64,000 bases of DNA from Prorocentrum cordatum (GCA_963575745.1 CAUYUJ010021652.1:59444-123443); one strand, 5' to 3'; shown: positions 9,540 through 20,190, counted from the stretch's first letter. Made by a program: numbers and translations. The notes: generated by a model from the sequence alone, not told the origin.

Positions 9540-9614
9540 GTTTTGTTCTCTCCTCCCTCCTGCTCTTTCTCCTCCTTGCTCATCCCTCCTCCCTCCTCCT
9601 TCCCCCCGTCGTCG

Positions 9615-9652
<38 letters not shown>

Positions 9653-9670
9653 CTCGTCCTCGTCCTCGTT

Positions 9671-9712
<42 letters not shown>

Positions 9713-9780
9713 TTCGTCGTTGTCGTCGTGGTCGTCGTCGTTCTGCACCTCCTCTCGTCGTCCTCGTCCTCCTCGTTGTA
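9540..9780. repeat. (TCC) to (CGT) compound array
   Basis: TCC-rich sequence passes into (GTC/CGT)n between about 9605 and 9775. The flank just after it (GTAAGGTGCTTCGCGCAAGG) reappears inverted near 10936-10960, next to another array. Confidence 0.85.
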
Positions 9781-9904
9781 TTTGTAAGGTGCTTCGCGCA
9801 AGGGCAGATGTAGGACGGAGGGAGCTGGTAGGTGGCGGCGAGGGAGGCAGGGCATGGACGAGACGACCTGTTCGATCACCCTTGTGGTCTCGGTTCGTGC
9901 ACTC

Positions 9905-10057
9905 CTCGTCCTCCTGCTCCTCCTCCTCCTCCTCCTCCTTCTCCTCCTCCTCCTCCTTCCCCCGCTCCTCCTCCTCTTCCTCCTCCTTCTCCTCCTCCTT
10001 CTCCTCCTCCTCCTGCTCCTCCTCCTCCTCCTCTCCTCCTCCTCCTCCTCTTCCTCT

Positions 10058-10090
<33 letters not shown>

Positions 10091-10160
10091 TTCTCCTCCT
10101 CCTCCTCCTCCTCCTCCTCCTCCTCCTCCTCCTCCTCCTCCTCCTCCCCCTCCTCCTACA
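9905..10160. repeat. (TCC)n array
   Basis: About 255 bp of TCC with occasional CTT and CCC variants. The long frames across it are low-complexity artefacts. Confidence 0.9.
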
Positions 10161-10785
10161 GCCTTTTCCTCTGCATTCCCGCATCTCCGAGGCAGCTGCA
10201 CCCAACGAGGCGGGGCACCTGTCCTGTGTGCCTCTTGTCAGGAGGCCATCTGCACATGACGTGGCCGGCCTGGGGCGAGAGCCGGGAACCCGTGTGGCCG
10301 CGTGCCTTGCCAGGGTTCGGCCCCCGTGTGGCTAAGTGGCCGCCAGCCCTCCGCACGTGCACCCGGCAACTGGCACCGGCATGTTCCGAAGGTGATTCCG
10401 TCCACGTGTGTGTCCTGAGCTTCCTGGAATGCTTCAGCCACCCAGCTTCAGATTCTCGATCGTACCCCGGTCACCCTGAAGTAGTTAGGATGCGATCGCG
10501 CTGTGTTGCCAGCCACGGTTTCTAGCATGAGATGCATGCTCGGGGTGGGGTTGGAGCCGACAAGTGGCCTGCGTGTAGTCGAGGTGGCCACGCCACTCCG
10601 CACGCCCCAATGGCCTGCGGGCGCCGCAGCGCCGAGGTGCACGCAGAGGTTGCTGCCGCATCCGTGGTGGGTGCGCACGCTGTTGTGCACGCGACCATGG
10701 AGGTTCACATCTGTGCTGTGCGGTGTACACGTGCGGACCACTTTGCAGCGCAGTAAAGAGGAAGAGGGCGATCAGGGAGGAAATA
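10161..10785. other. Unassigned spacer
   Basis: Mixed composition. I recognise no domain, TIR or tandem array. Confidence 0.4.
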
Positions 10786-10870
10786 TGAGGAGGAGGAGGA
10801 GGAGGAGGAGGAGGAGGAGGAGGAGGAGGAGGAGGAGGAGGAGGAGGAGGAGGAGGAGGACGACGGCGAG
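10786..10870. repeat. (GGA)n array
   Basis: About 75 bp of GGA. The DNA after it (10910-10960) is an inverted relative of the flank at 9780-9815. Confidence 0.85.
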
Positions 10871-11427
10871 GCCACGGCCCCGCCTCACACGCCTCCTCCC
10901 TCCTCCCTCCTCCGAATTCCCTCCTTCTATGTTGTCCTTTCGCGAAGCACCTTGCGATGCAATGAGGGGAGCGAGAGCAACGGGAGGGGGGAGGAGAACG
11001 ACGGCAACGACGGGTTGAAGGAGGAGGGAAGAGGAGGGATGTGAGAGAACGAGGACGAGGGAGGGGAGAGGAGGTAGGATAACCAGACTCGATGGTGAAC
11101 AGGCCCTGCCGCCGTGCCCAGGTTTCCGTAATTCTCCCTACCCAGTGCCCATCCACAGCATGGTGCACGCTTTGCCATGGCAGATTCCTACGGGCACCTT
11201 CTGTCCGATCTGTCCTTCCTCGCCTCTGGCGCCAGCGCGAATCGTGACGCGACCACGGATGGGGGGGGAGCGCCAATTCCAGGGCTGGCCGCCGCCGAGA
11301 GCGAACGGGGCTGGGGCGGGCGGGGGGCGGCGGCCTTCCGAGAGGGCTGGGTGGGGGGGTGCGATGGGCAAATGTCCCACCACCGCTGCCATATGTAGGA
11401 CGGGGCAGAAGGTAGGATGAGGAGATC
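10871..11427. other. Spacer with inverted flank motifs
   Basis: Contains TTTCGCGAAGCACCTTGCG (about 10938-10957). Read inverted, about 11335-11430 (GTCCTACATATGGCAGCGG) matches 43340-43410. No gene seen. Confidence 0.4.
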
Positions 11428-11435
11428 CTCCTCCT

Positions 11436-11471
<36 letters not shown>

Positions 11472-11542
11472 CCTCCTCCTCCTCCTCCGCCTCCTCCTCC
11501 TCCTCCTCCTCCTCCTCCTCCTCCTCCTCCTCCTCCTCCTCC
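11428..11542. repeat. (TCC)n/(CTCCTG)n array
   Basis: Starts with CTCCTG hexamers and becomes pure TCC. The flank at its left end is shared, inverted, with the right flank of the GGA array at 43145-43340, so some arrays travel with their flanks. Confidence 0.85.
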
Positions 11543-11822
11543 CCCAAGTTTTGTGCAGAGCTCGTGGCTGTGGCTTCCGTCCAATGCCGGCGGTAACGGC
11601 ACATTTCATTGCGCCAAGGCAGTCCCCCAAGGCCCGCGCGCATCGGCGTCGCGCCCCCCTGCCTTGTTGCCGGTTCGTCCGAGGCTGGCGCAGGGCGGGC
11701 CGCGCGCTTGTGCTCGCGGGTAGCGTTCTGTGGTGGGGCGTACGCACTGCGTCCGCCTCCTCTGCTGTTTTTTTATTAGTGCTGTGCACTCCCCCTCTTC
11801 GGGTCTTCCGTTCCGTTCCGTC

Positions 11823-12025
11823 CTCTCCTCCTCCTCCTCCTCCTCCTCCCTCCTCCTCCTCCTCCTCCTCCTCCTCCTCCTCCTCCTCCTCCTCCCTCCT
11901 CCTCCTCCTCCTCCTCCTCCTCCTCCTCCTCCTCCTCCTCCCCTCCTCCTCCTCCTCCTCCTTCTCCTCCTCCTCCTCCTCCTCCTCCTTCTCCTCCTCC
12001 TCCTCCTCCTCCTCCTCCTCCTCCC
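11823..12025. repeat. (TCC)n array
   Basis: About 200 bp of nearly pure TCC with a few CCCTCC and TTC steps. Confidence 0.9.
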
Positions 12026-12199
12026 TCTTCCACCCATGGTAGTGGTTGTGGAAGATGGGCCCATCAAGGGGGGGATCCTCCTCGGAGCCCCTGCTGCCTT
12101 CGACCGCGGACGGCGCGCCGCGCGTTGCCAGGGCCCGGAGCTGGCGCGGACGGCGCTGCAGCTCGGGCTGGTGGCAAGGGGGTTTGACCCAAATGTTAA

Positions 12200-12407
12200 G
12201 TCGGGCATGTTCCTCTACATGAGGAATGCTTAAACAATAGCCAATCAATTGTATGGGGGACTTTTTTTTGTTGTTTTTGTTTGTTGCTTGGGTTTTCTTA
12301 TATATATACATATTTATATACACAGTTTTTAATATATAAACAACAGAACAACACGTTGAACTTTTTCCTTTCGTCCAGAATCCGCCTGCAGGAGGACATG
12401 CCCGACC
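12200..12407. mobile_element. MITE-1, complete copy with TAA duplication
   Basis: 208 bp from GTCGGGCATGTTCCTCTACA to CCTGCAGGAGGACATGCCCG, bordered by TAA at 12197-12199 and 12408-12410. The AT-rich interior includes TATATATACATATTTATATA. A 3-bp duplication of a T-A-rich target is typical of PIF/Harbinger-derived MITEs, so that assignment is an inference. Confidence 0.8.
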
Positions 12408-12417
12408 TAACCCAAAC

Positions 12418-12531
12418 GGGGGGTGACGAAAGGCCCTAAAGTGGCCCTTCAGGGCCCTTTTGGGAGCCGGCTGGTGCCCAAGAGGTGCCCTGAAGGGCCC
12501 CTGTAGTGTCCCTTTCTTCATCACCCCCATG
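12418..12531. repeat. Inverted repeat beside MITE-1
   Basis: Arms GGGGGTGACGAAAGG and CCTTTCTTCATCACCCCC are joined by inner arms CCCTTCAGGGCCC and GCCCTGAAGGGCCC. Confidence 0.6.
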
Positions 12532-13892
12532 CGGGTCACCCCCCAGTGCCACCCGCCCGAGCAGGCCTGCCTGCGTGTTCTCGGGCTCCACTCGTAGCCC
12601 GTGCGGGGGGGTCCGTTGGTGCCGTGGCCATCGAGACGCCCCGGGCGTCACTGCTGAGCAAAAGAACCCCGACCACGGAAGGTCCCGGCTCTCCAGATTT
12701 TCGGGCTGGGGAGGCGTCGGGGTTCTTTGGTGTTTCTCGATGTTTCAGAACGCTCCCCAATTGGAAATTGGCAGGCCCAACGTCGACTTCGGGTTGGGTT
12801 GGGGTGGCTTGGTAGGTAGTCGAACCGTTCCTGTGGATTTCACGTTGCGTTTGTTCGCTGTTTGAACGTGTTCGCCGTTGTCACATCGTCCGTTTGGAGC
12901 CACGACAAGTACAATGCGCGCTTTCGCATCGTATTCCTTCTGAGTGTTGGTCTGGCTTGCCACGCTAGTCCTCGCACAGGTTGTTCAAACATTTATTGGG
13001 CTTTTTTTTGCAAGCGCACCCGCAATCAGAACCGCGCGTGCACAGGGGGCTCTGTCAGAAATAAACAGGAATTATCCGAGGCCTCAGGACCCCCTGGGAC
13101 AACGTAGTCTAGCTACTCGAAGCTGTGCGAAGTCGGATGATTTACCCTGGGTCTACGTGTCCGACCCACATGAACGTCTTAATCATCACATATCGCAGCT
13201 ACACAGAGCAACAAGGCCGCGCAACACTGCGCAACGTTGCCCAACACGTCGCAACACCGCGCCCTTCACTGAGCGGCGCTGAGCGGCGTTGCGTGGTGCA
13301 GGCTGCCGAGTCGTGTCCCAGGGGCTCATGTGGATCGGACACGTGCGGCATGCTAGCGTCGGGTCGACGCGGCGGCCACCTCCGCTGCGGGCGTGCTTCA
13401 AGGTAGAACACCGCTAGTGGCCAAGAATCAGCCAAAATGGAACGGTCTTGCGATCAAAAAGCAGCGACCCCTGTGGAGTCAGACCCCACATCGGCGCTCG
13501 TATTTGCGTGGTCGAAAGTGGTCGAATCCGGCGTAATCCTGCCGAGGCCGGCTTCATCCTGGCTGATCCGGCCCATTCCTGGGCTTCCTCTTGGGCTCAT
13601 ATCTGGCGCAGTCGCTCCGCAACGGGCCTACTAGCCCTGATAACCGTTCTTGCGCATACCTCCCAGGAGTTGCCTCTAACGTTGTAGCGAAGTTTCCCCG
13701 AGCTCCCGCTCCTCTTCCGGTCGGGTGTCGCCAGAGTTGCCCCCGGCCCACGGTGGCGCCTGGATTTCTGAGGGGGCCCCCACGGCCTCGGGAGCATCCC
13801 CTACGAGGTTCGGAGGGCCCCAGGGGCTCCAAGATCGAGCGGAAAGCTGGGGGCTCCTGGGGCCAGGGGCACCTTGCCTGCAGTTCGGCCGC
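12532..13892. other. Mostly unassigned, with small repeats
   Basis: Holds a small hairpin (AAAGAACCCCGAC near 12661, GTCGGGGTTCTTT near 12717) and GCAAC-rich direct repeats at about 13210-13290. Bases 12840-13080 are unusually AT-rich for this window. No gene is recognised. Confidence 0.4.
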
Positions 13893-14105
13893 AGATTCAT
13901 GGGAGCTTCTGTGTGCCCTCTGAATTCAGGCTCTCGAGTGCGTGAGCCTGCGCCAGCGTTTGGTAATCGATGAGGAAGCGCCGATGTAGCATGCATTCGC
14001 GTCGACTTCGCGTCGATGAGCGTCGTCTGGCGCCGCTTAAAGCTTCGGTCAGCGTCGGTCCGACAGTCGACCCGCGGGAGCCGGCAGGATGGCACGGGAG
14101 GCTCC
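13893..14105. repeat. Repeat L (GCGTCGA tandem motif), copy 1
   Basis: Starts TCATGGGAGC and ends GGGAGGCTCCCA, so the ends are inverted. The interior has degenerate 10-11-bp repeats of GCGTCGACTT/GCGTCGATGA. Others: 22326-22478, the pieces at 45206-45812, and 57651-57875. Confidence 0.65.
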
Positions 14106-14146
14106 CACGACCCGGACCCAGGCCCCCGACGACAGCTGTTTTTTTC

Positions 14147-14462
14147 ATGACGTCGACTCCCAGAGGTCTCTGCTCGTTCCCCAGGCTAGGAAGGCACCAA
14201 CTATACACCAACACCGATCCTGGCCAGGATCACCCTGGGCCCAGGATCGGTGTATACGCCCTCCTGCCTTGCGCAAGAAGGCATATACACCGATCCTGGG
14301 CCCAGGGTGATCCTGGGCCAGGATCGGTGTTGGTGTATAGTTGGTGCCCTCCGACAGGCAGCTCTTCTTCATCCGAGTCCTTTTTTGGACGGTCCCGGGG
14401 CCCGGCAAGTAAGGGGCCCCCAGAGACCGCACACGGAGAAGAGCCTCTCCCGTCGTGCCTCC
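14147..14462 (+). repeat. Repeat J, copy split by a hairpin
   Basis: J landmarks (GACGTCGACTCCCAGAGGTCTC, then TTCTTCATCCGAGTCC and GGTCCCGGGGCCCGG) are separated by the 156-bp hairpin at 14193-14348. The hairpin therefore arrived after J. Confidence 0.65.
14193..14348. repeat. 156-bp near-perfect hairpin
   Basis: GGCACCAACTATACACCAAC at the left mirrors GTTGGTGTATAGTTGGTGCC at the right. Each arm itself contains GATCCTGGCCAGGATC-type smaller palindromes. The only unpaired part is a short centre around TGCCTTGCGCAAGAAGGCA. Inserted in repeat J. Confidence 0.8.
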
Positions 14463-14481
14463 CGCGGCGGCCAGCGACGGG

Positions 14482-14690
14482 GGGGAAGTGAGCCGGAGAA
14501 GGCCTGCTCAGAAGGCGGCGGAGCTCCTCAGAAGCCTTCGGGCGGCGGCCTTCTGCGAAGTTTTCCCTGCGTCTTTCGGGAACGGCTCCTAGGCAGCCCT
14601 TCGGACGGCCGGGGGGGGGGACCTCCGAGCCCCGCGAGAAAAACAAGGCCCCTCTCCCCCCCCTTTTCTTACTTCCCCCCCCCGGGGACA
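14482..14690. repeat. PAL-A relative
   Basis: AGAAGGC-rich inverted repeats (GGAGAAGGCCTGCTCAGAAG, then TCAGAAGCCTTCGGG). Diverged, but with the same layout and a pyrimidine right end. Confidence 0.5.
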
Positions 14691-14702
14691 CCTCCCTGGG
14701 AG

Positions 14703-14755
14703 ATGAGGAGGAGGAGGAGGAGGAGGAGGAGGAGGAGGAGGAAGAGGAGGACCAG
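14703..14755. repeat. (GGA)n array
   Basis: About 50 bp, placed directly before repeat R. The other R copy (16111) has no array there. Confidence 0.85.
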
Positions 14756-14757
14756 TG

Positions 14758-15088
14758 TAAAACCAAGAGTCATCAACGATGTTGGAATTAACCCTCCCTC
14801 CAAGCTCCCTCTTCGTAGGCCCCCACAACGGGTCATTTCCATTGAGGGAACTGCCTCGTTGGAAGACAACCGTTTGAAGATCCCAAAGCATGCCAAGACA
14901 TTGTTCACGCCACGTATCAACCTGAGTGCTGCGTTTTGACGATCCGGAATCGTGCCAGAGCGTCATTGTTGGGACTTCAACACCGCGAACCAACAGAAGT
15001 GTTGCTCCCGCATTATCCTGAACTCTTCCAAAATACTATTTTTGGTACGTTGATCATGGGAATCCGTGAAACCTTTGCAAATTTACAA
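14758..15088 (+). repeat. Dispersed repeat R, copy 1
   Basis: About 330 bp shared with 16111-16433. Landmarks are CAACGATGTTGGAA, TCATTTCCATTGAGGGAACT, GCTGCGTTTTGACGATC and a GATCATGGGAATCCGTG end. No shared open frame or TIR seen. Confidence 0.7.
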
Positions 15089-15091
15089 AAT

Positions 15092-15268
15092 CGAATGTGC
15101 GCGGCGTTAAGGCGAGAGCCACATTTTGAAACGGAGCCGCCCTCAATCCGCGAAGCTCTTTCAACTTTTTAACGCGAGTGCGCGCTGCGCTAAGGCGAGA
15201 GCCGCGGCGAGAACCACATTTTGAAAACGACCCGCCCTCAATCCGTGAAGCGCTTGCAATTTGTTGAA
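15092..15268 (+). repeat. 80-bp GCGAGAGCC repeats, two units
   Basis: Each unit has GGCGAGAGCCACATTTTGAAA, then CCGCCCTCAATCCG. Further units are at 15928-16012 and as three tandem units at 17689-17930. Confidence 0.75.
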
Positions 15269-15327
15269 ATTACCCCAGTGCGACCCTACCTAGAAGTTGG
15301 AGCCCCTAGGAAAGCAGCATTAGTTGC

Positions 15328-15800
15328 TATGCTATGCTATGTCATGCCATGCTATGCTGCGCTATGCTATGCTATGCTATGCTATGCTATGCTATGCTGC
15401 GCTATGCTATGCTATGCTATGCTATGCTAAGCTATGCTAAGCTATGCTATGTCATGCTGCGCGGTGCTCTGCTAAGCTATGCTTTGCTATGCTAGGCTAT
15501 GCTAAGCTGCGGCATGCTCTGCTATGTTATGCTATGCTATGTTGCGCTGTGTTATGCTGTGTTGTGCTGTGCTGCGCTATGCTATGCTATGCTGCGCTAT
15601 GCTGTGCTATGCTATGATATGATATATGATGTGCTGCACTATGCTATGCTACGCTATTATATGCTATGCTGTGCTCTGCTATGCTAAAAGTCAGCGACGC
15701 TAAGATGAAGGTAATCTAAACTACGATACACCTGAGCTAAGATGAAGCTAAGCTAAGCTAAGTTGAAATAAGCCAAGCTAAGATGAGATAAGCAACGCGA
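15328..15800. repeat. (CTATG)n pentanucleotide array with CTAAG tail
   Basis: Bases 15328-15690 are degenerate CTATG with TGCGC, CTGTG and CTAAG variants. Bases 15700-15800 continue as CTAAG/GATGAAG repeats. Confidence 0.85.
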
Positions 15801-15927
15801 AGCTAAGGGAACGTCACTGGGGGAACCGCGGGGCGGATACTGGGGGAACCGCCCGGGGCGGCCCCCACTGCCCAGCCCTTTAAGCTTACCGAGTAAGAAC
15901 CCTTCTGAGCAGAGCCTAGGTAGGGAA

Positions 15928-16110
15928 CCAATGTGCGTGGCGCTTAGGCGAGAGCCACATTTTGAAAACCACAAGCCCTCCATCTGTGAGACTGTTGTCA
16001 CTTTGTAAGCTTCAGAGTCATAGATGGTGAGGAAGTCTCAGGCGAAACGCCCGGCCCGCCCTAAACACTGGCCTCGGGATGCGACAGGGAGGAGTCATTT
16101 ATCAGGACCA
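15928..16110 (+). repeat. 80-bp unit plus GAGGAAGTCTCAG leader
   Basis: The GCGAGAGCC unit (15928-16012) is followed by GGTGAGGAAGTCTCAGGCGA and CGCCCGGCCCGCCCTAAA. The same order recurs at 17846-18035, so these modules moved or duplicated together. Confidence 0.65.
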
Positions 16111-16433
16111 GTGGAAGCCCAAGAGTTATCAACGATGTTGGAAGTAACCCTGCCTCCAAGCTCACTCTGTATAGGCCCCTACGGCGGTTCATTTCTATTG
16201 AGGGAACTGCCTCGCTGGAAGACAACGGTTTGAAGATCCCAAAGCGTACCAAAACAATGTTCTCGGCATTTCAACCTGAGTGCTGCGTCTTGACGATCTG
16301 GAATCGTCCCAAACGCAATGTTTGGGACTTCGACACGGCGAATCAACATAATTATTGCGCCCGCATAGTCCTGAACCGTTCCAAAACATTTCTGGTGTGT
16401 TGATCGTGGGAGTCCGTGGAACTCCTTGGCAAA
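16111..16433 (+). repeat. Dispersed repeat R, copy 2
   Basis: Matches 14758-15088 end to end. Element S starts immediately after it. Confidence 0.7.
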
Positions 16434-16647
16434 TTCTTTACGCTTCGCGTATCCCCACCAGCCCATCTCACAGCAGCAGCTCTCGCGAAGCATGTCGACA
16501 GTTGTGTTTTTTCAGGCGTGTGTCCGCTGGGCTCCGTATATCTCCCCTGTCCCTCCTTTCTCCCGCCTCCTTGTGAATCCTCCTTGTGGGGGGAGCGGGA
16601 GAAGGACGAGGCGGAGGAGGAGGGAGAGAAAGCGCTCCTCGTGATTT

Positions 16648-17045
16648 GAGTCGTTTGGGGTTTCTCGTCCTGGTGTGAGTCGTTCGGGCCCTTCTTCCTG
16701 GTGTGAGTCGTTCGGGCTCTTCGTGGTGTGAGTCGTTCGGGCTCTTCGTCCTGGTGTGAGTCGTTCGGGCTTCTCGTGGTGTGAGTTGTTCGGGCCCCTC
16801 ATCCTGGTGTGAGTCGTTCGGGCCCCTCCTCCTGGTGTGACTCGTTCGGGCTCCTCGTGGTGTGAGTCGTTCGGGGCCCGCGTCGTGGTGTGAGTCGTTC
16901 GGGCTCCTCGTGGTGTGAGTCGTTCGGGCGCCTCGTCCTGGTGTGAGTCGTTCGGGCCCCTCCTTGTGGTGTGAGTCGTTCGGGCTCTTCGTGGTGTGAG
17001 TCGTTCGGGCCCCTCGTCCTGGTGTGAGTCGTTCGGGCTCCTCGT
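16648..17045. repeat. GTGTGAGTCGTTCGGGC minisatellite
   Basis: About 17 units alternate between roughly 24-bp (…TCCTCGTG) and 28-bp (…CCCTCGTCCTG) versions of GTGTGAGTCGTTCGGGC. Confidence 0.85.
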
Positions 17046-17275
17046 GGGGCCTCTTGGGGGCCTCTTGGAGCCTCTTGGGGGCCTCTTGGGGGCCTCTTGG
17101 GGGCCTCTCGGGGGCCTCTTGGGGGCCTCTTGGGGGCTCTGGGGGCCTCGTGGGGGCCTCTTGGGGGCCTCGTGGGGCCTCTTGGGGGCCTCTCGGGAGC
17201 TTCTTGGAGGCCTCTTGGGAGCCTCCTGGGGGCCTCTTGGGGCCATCTTGGGGCCTCTTGGGGGCCTCGTGCGAC
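17045..17275. repeat. GGCCTCTTGGGG minisatellite
   Basis: Tandem 12-15-bp units with CTCGTGG and CTCTCGG variants. The same motif dominates the satellite at 26.3-27.8 kb (inverted) and tracts at 33.6, 35.1-35.9 and 43.9-44.2 kb. Confidence 0.85.
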
Positions 17276-17688
17276 CTCCTCAGAAGCGCAAATGAGCGCT
17301 ACCCCCTGAGAAGGACAACATGAGCCCAAAACCATAGTAAAATCAATGATTTTGCTATGAAGGAAGATGAGCGCGGCCCCCTCGGGAGGCCAAACTGGGG
17401 CCAAAACCCTCGTAAAAGCAATGATTTTGGCTTCACAGAAGAGGAGGGGGCTACAAGAGCGCCCCCCCGTCGGGGCCAGAATCCTCGTGAGGGTTGTCGT
17501 TTTTTGGCCCTCCCAGGCGTCGAAAAAGACCCCCCTGACCACCCGCGGGACTCCCTGTCCAGGCCCAGGGGGAGGGGGTAGGGGGAGGGATAAACCCCTC
17601 CCCGAAGGGGAAGAAGGGGGGTTGGGGGGTTCAGGACAGAGGGGGCTCTCTAAACCACTCACGCCCAAAGGGCTGGTGGGATTGTAAA

Positions 17689-18035
17689 GACGAGTGTGCG
17701 CGGCGTTAAGGCGAGAGCCACATCTTGAAAAGGAGCCGCCCTCGATCCGTGCAAGTGTTTGAAGCGAATGTGCGCGGCGCTGAGGCGAGAGCCACATTTT
17801 GAAAAGGAGCCGCCCTCAATCAGTGACATTTCTGCATTTGTTTGCAACGAATGTGCACGGCGCTAAGGCGAGAGCCACATTTTGAAAACCACACGCCCTC
17901 CATCTGTGAAGCTGTTGCCGCTTTGTGAGCTTCAGGATCATACGTGGTGAGGAAGTCTCAGACGAAACGCCCGGCCCGCCCTAAAAACTATTCTCGGGGC
18001 GCGACAGGAAGGAGATATCTATGGAACAGAACTGA
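17689..18035 (+). repeat. Three tandem GCGAGAGCC units plus leader
   Basis: Units start near 17689, 17764 and 17846. The leader GGTGAGGAAGTCTCAGACGA follows, as at 16010-16110. Confidence 0.75.
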
Positions 18036-18037
18036 AG

Positions 18038-18186
18038 GAATGGAGGAGGAGGAGGAGGAGGCGGAGGAGGAGGAGCAGGAGGAGGAGGAGGACGAGGAGG
18101 AGGAGGAGGAGGAGGAGGAGGCGGAGGAGGAGGAGGAGGCGGAGGAGGAGGAGGAGGCGGAGAAGGAGGAGGAGGAGGAGGAGGCG
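18038..18186. repeat. (GGA)n array
   Basis: About 150 bp with GCGGAGG and GACGAGG steps. It starts inside the leader module. Confidence 0.9.
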
Positions 18187-18514
18187 CGCGCCCCGTACCT
18201 CCTCTCGCCCGCCGGGCCAGAGGGCAGCGCCTCGGGGCTCGGGGGCGGTCGCTCCCGCGCGCTCTCGCAGCGCCAGCGTCGCGCCCGCAGGCGCTGCTGT
18301 GCGTCGAGACCGAGCACAGGTCGGCCAAGGCGCGCAGGGCCCCGCCCTCCATCATTACCAGCCTCGAACGTATCCCTATCCCTGAGATTGACACGCCAAA
18401 AAGGCGATGACAATCTTAGGGATCCGCCCTCAAAAAATAAGGGGATCCCTAGGATTGGCATCGCGATGAGGAGGTGCCCAGCATAGGGATAGGGATATGT
18501 GCCAGGCTGGCAAC
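18187..18514. other. Unassigned spacer
   Basis: Contains CCTAGGATTGGCATCGCGA and a TATCCCTATCCCTGA/TAGGGATAGGGATA inverted pair (about 18371 and 18485) but no gene. Confidence 0.4.
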
Positions 18515-18712
18515 ATCAGGCGATCGCAAACATGGATGAAGGGGGCGTGGATTAGCGACGGGGCCCGTTTCCATGGGGAAATCGCGGATTTCGACCGCCG
18601 ACCGAGGCGGCACCGCCCGCATTTTGGGGAGGGCACCTCCCTCGATCCATGGATTTGGCGACGGCGCGCCAAATCCATGGATCGCTAATCCATGCTTGCG
18701 CGCCCCCGACTC
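18515..18712. repeat. Repeat M, copy 1
   Basis: About 198 bp from GATCGCAAACATGGATGAAG to CATGCTTGCGCGCCCCCGAC, with a central GCGCCAAATCCATGGAT palindrome. Copies at 30363-30563 and 46484-46647. Confidence 0.7.
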
Positions 18713-18749
18713 CAGGAGTAGGAGAGGGTGCTCATAAATACCTTCGATG

Positions 18750-18975
18750 CTTGTTTTAGCGACCTTCCTGGGGCCCTACCTCGCGGATCTGTCCGACTCT
18801 AGTTCGGCCCCCGGTTCGATGCAAGTTCGACTCGAGTTCGACTCAAGTTGGACTCGGGTTCGACTCAGGTTCGAGTCCAGGTCGGCTCAAATCGACGGAC
18901 GTTCGGCTCAGCTTCGACGCACAAGTGGAGCGAGTGTCTCCAGGAAGGGGAAGGTCCCCAGAATGCGCATCTGAA
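18750..18975. repeat. Repeat N (GTTCGACTC motif), copy 1
   Basis: Degenerate GTTCGACTCNAG repeats are followed by a GACGGACGTTCGGC...GGAGCGAG tail. The copy at 30566-30957 follows repeat M in the same order. Confidence 0.6.
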
Positions 18976-19253
18976 TTATCACCACCTTTGCCTCGCTTTC
19001 CCCCTTTTTCGGGCCTCCTGGGCGGCCCTCGCCTCCACCGCCGGATGCGCCTCGCAGCTCTGGTACAGAACACACCCCTGGAGAGAGGCCTGCGAGGAGT
19101 GGCGGTATCGGTACCTCTTCGGCTTCTCCGAGGCCCTCTCGGGCCATGAACAAAAGTCATGACGGCGTGCTTTTGCATTGCGTTCGGCCGTGGGGGGCCC
19201 GAGCCAGGCCTCGGGACCGCCAAAAGGTTCGGGATGGACAACCGGTTTGGGGT

Positions 19254-19470
19254 CGGCGTCACCCCAACATGTTGATAATACATTTGCGTCGCTTCCCCAG
19301 GGGCGACGCGCGCACCACGAAATATATATAGCATACCTGTCGTGGCGGGCGCTTTCTGGCCACACCGCTCGGGAAGCGACATGCTACAAGATGGCCATAC
19401 TGCATGTTCGGGTCGAACGCGCGCCTCCAGGGAGGACATGCAGTACTGGTGCGTCTCTGTGCGTCCCATC
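19254..19470 (+). repeat. Repeat C, copy 1
   Basis: 217 bp from CGTCACCCCAACATGTTGAT to CTCTGTGCGTCCCATC. It includes GGCGGGCGCTTTCTGGCCAC and TGTTCGGGTCGAACGCGCGC. Copy 2 is 20702-20922, with partial copies near 31015-31155 and 53362-53415. Confidence 0.7.
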
Positions 19471-19795
19471 TGGGATCGACGCCGTGAAACAAACTTATGA
19501 CGTCGGGGGCCAGGGAGGACCGACGGCCCCCCACCCCCCAACACATCGGGGGAATACACCCATGCACCGCCATGGCTCTCCCTGGGTTGTCCGCACCCCG
19601 AGGGGCCCAGCCCCTGCGCGAAGGGGCGCGCAGAGCATCATCGCTTGTGCGCCCCCCTGTGGGCGCCGCGGGCGCCGCCTCGGCCTCCCCTGGGAAGCAG
19701 GCCGTGCGCCACCTCCGAGGGCCGAGTGCGGCGCACCTTCGAGTCTCTCCTTCCCGTCTCCTGCGCCTCCCGGATGGGCTCGGCACTGCTCGGGC

Positions 19796-19850
19796 GCGTG
19801 TGTGTGTGTGTGCGTGTGTGTGTGTGCCTGTGTGTGTGTGTGCCTCTGTT
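19796..19850. repeat. (GT)n microsatellite
   Basis: GTGTGT with GCG and CCT interruptions. Confidence 0.8.
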
Positions 19851-19984
19851 TCGGCGAGACCGTCGCCGGACCGTCTCTCGACCAGCTCGGAGCACCTCGG
19901 GCCGCCTCGGGCAAACTCTGCGCGCACGACGCCCCAAGCAGCGCACCGGGGACTGGACGCTCGAGCCGGGCACGCGGGGCCCGA

Positions 19985-20190
19985 GCAGCTGGGGATCGGA
20001 GGGGCGCGCCCCGGATCGCCGATGCACCAGCGGTGCGGCTCGACGTGGAGGCGGGGGTCTCCCCCACGCCGACGTCGCCGATGCATCGCCGACGTCGCCA
20101 GGTGCAGCGCCGAGGCAGCGGCGATGCACTGGGCGGTGCGGCGCGAGCCTCCGACCCCGGCTGCCCGGACCCCACCCGGGAGGCCTCCCT
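19985..20190. mobile_element. CGATG element, diverged copy
   Basis: Has GATCGCCGATGCACC, GCCGATGCATCGCCGACG and the right end CCGGACCCCACCCGGGAGGC. The left TIR is eroded. Better copies are at 43541-43780 and 48936-49173. Confidence 0.5.

Larger units (their letters stand above)
16434..17690 (+). mobile_element. TIR element S carrying two minisatellites
   Basis: About 1.26 kb. The left end has TCTTTAC...ATCCCCACCAGCCC and the right end GGGCTGGTGGGATTGTAAAGA. The interior holds a CTCCTTGTGGGG region, two minisatellites (16648-17275) and a non-repetitive tail with CAATGATTTTGGCTTC and AAACCCCTCCCCGAAGGGG. A 0.67-kb copy is at 33341-34010. No transposase frame seen. Confidence 0.65.

Noticed and set aside
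16648-17045. CRISPR-like alternation of a constant GTGTGAGTCGTTCGGGC with variable parts
   Set aside because: The variable parts are only 7-11 bp and fall into a few recurring types. There are no cas genes, and the context is eukaryotic. It is a minisatellite.
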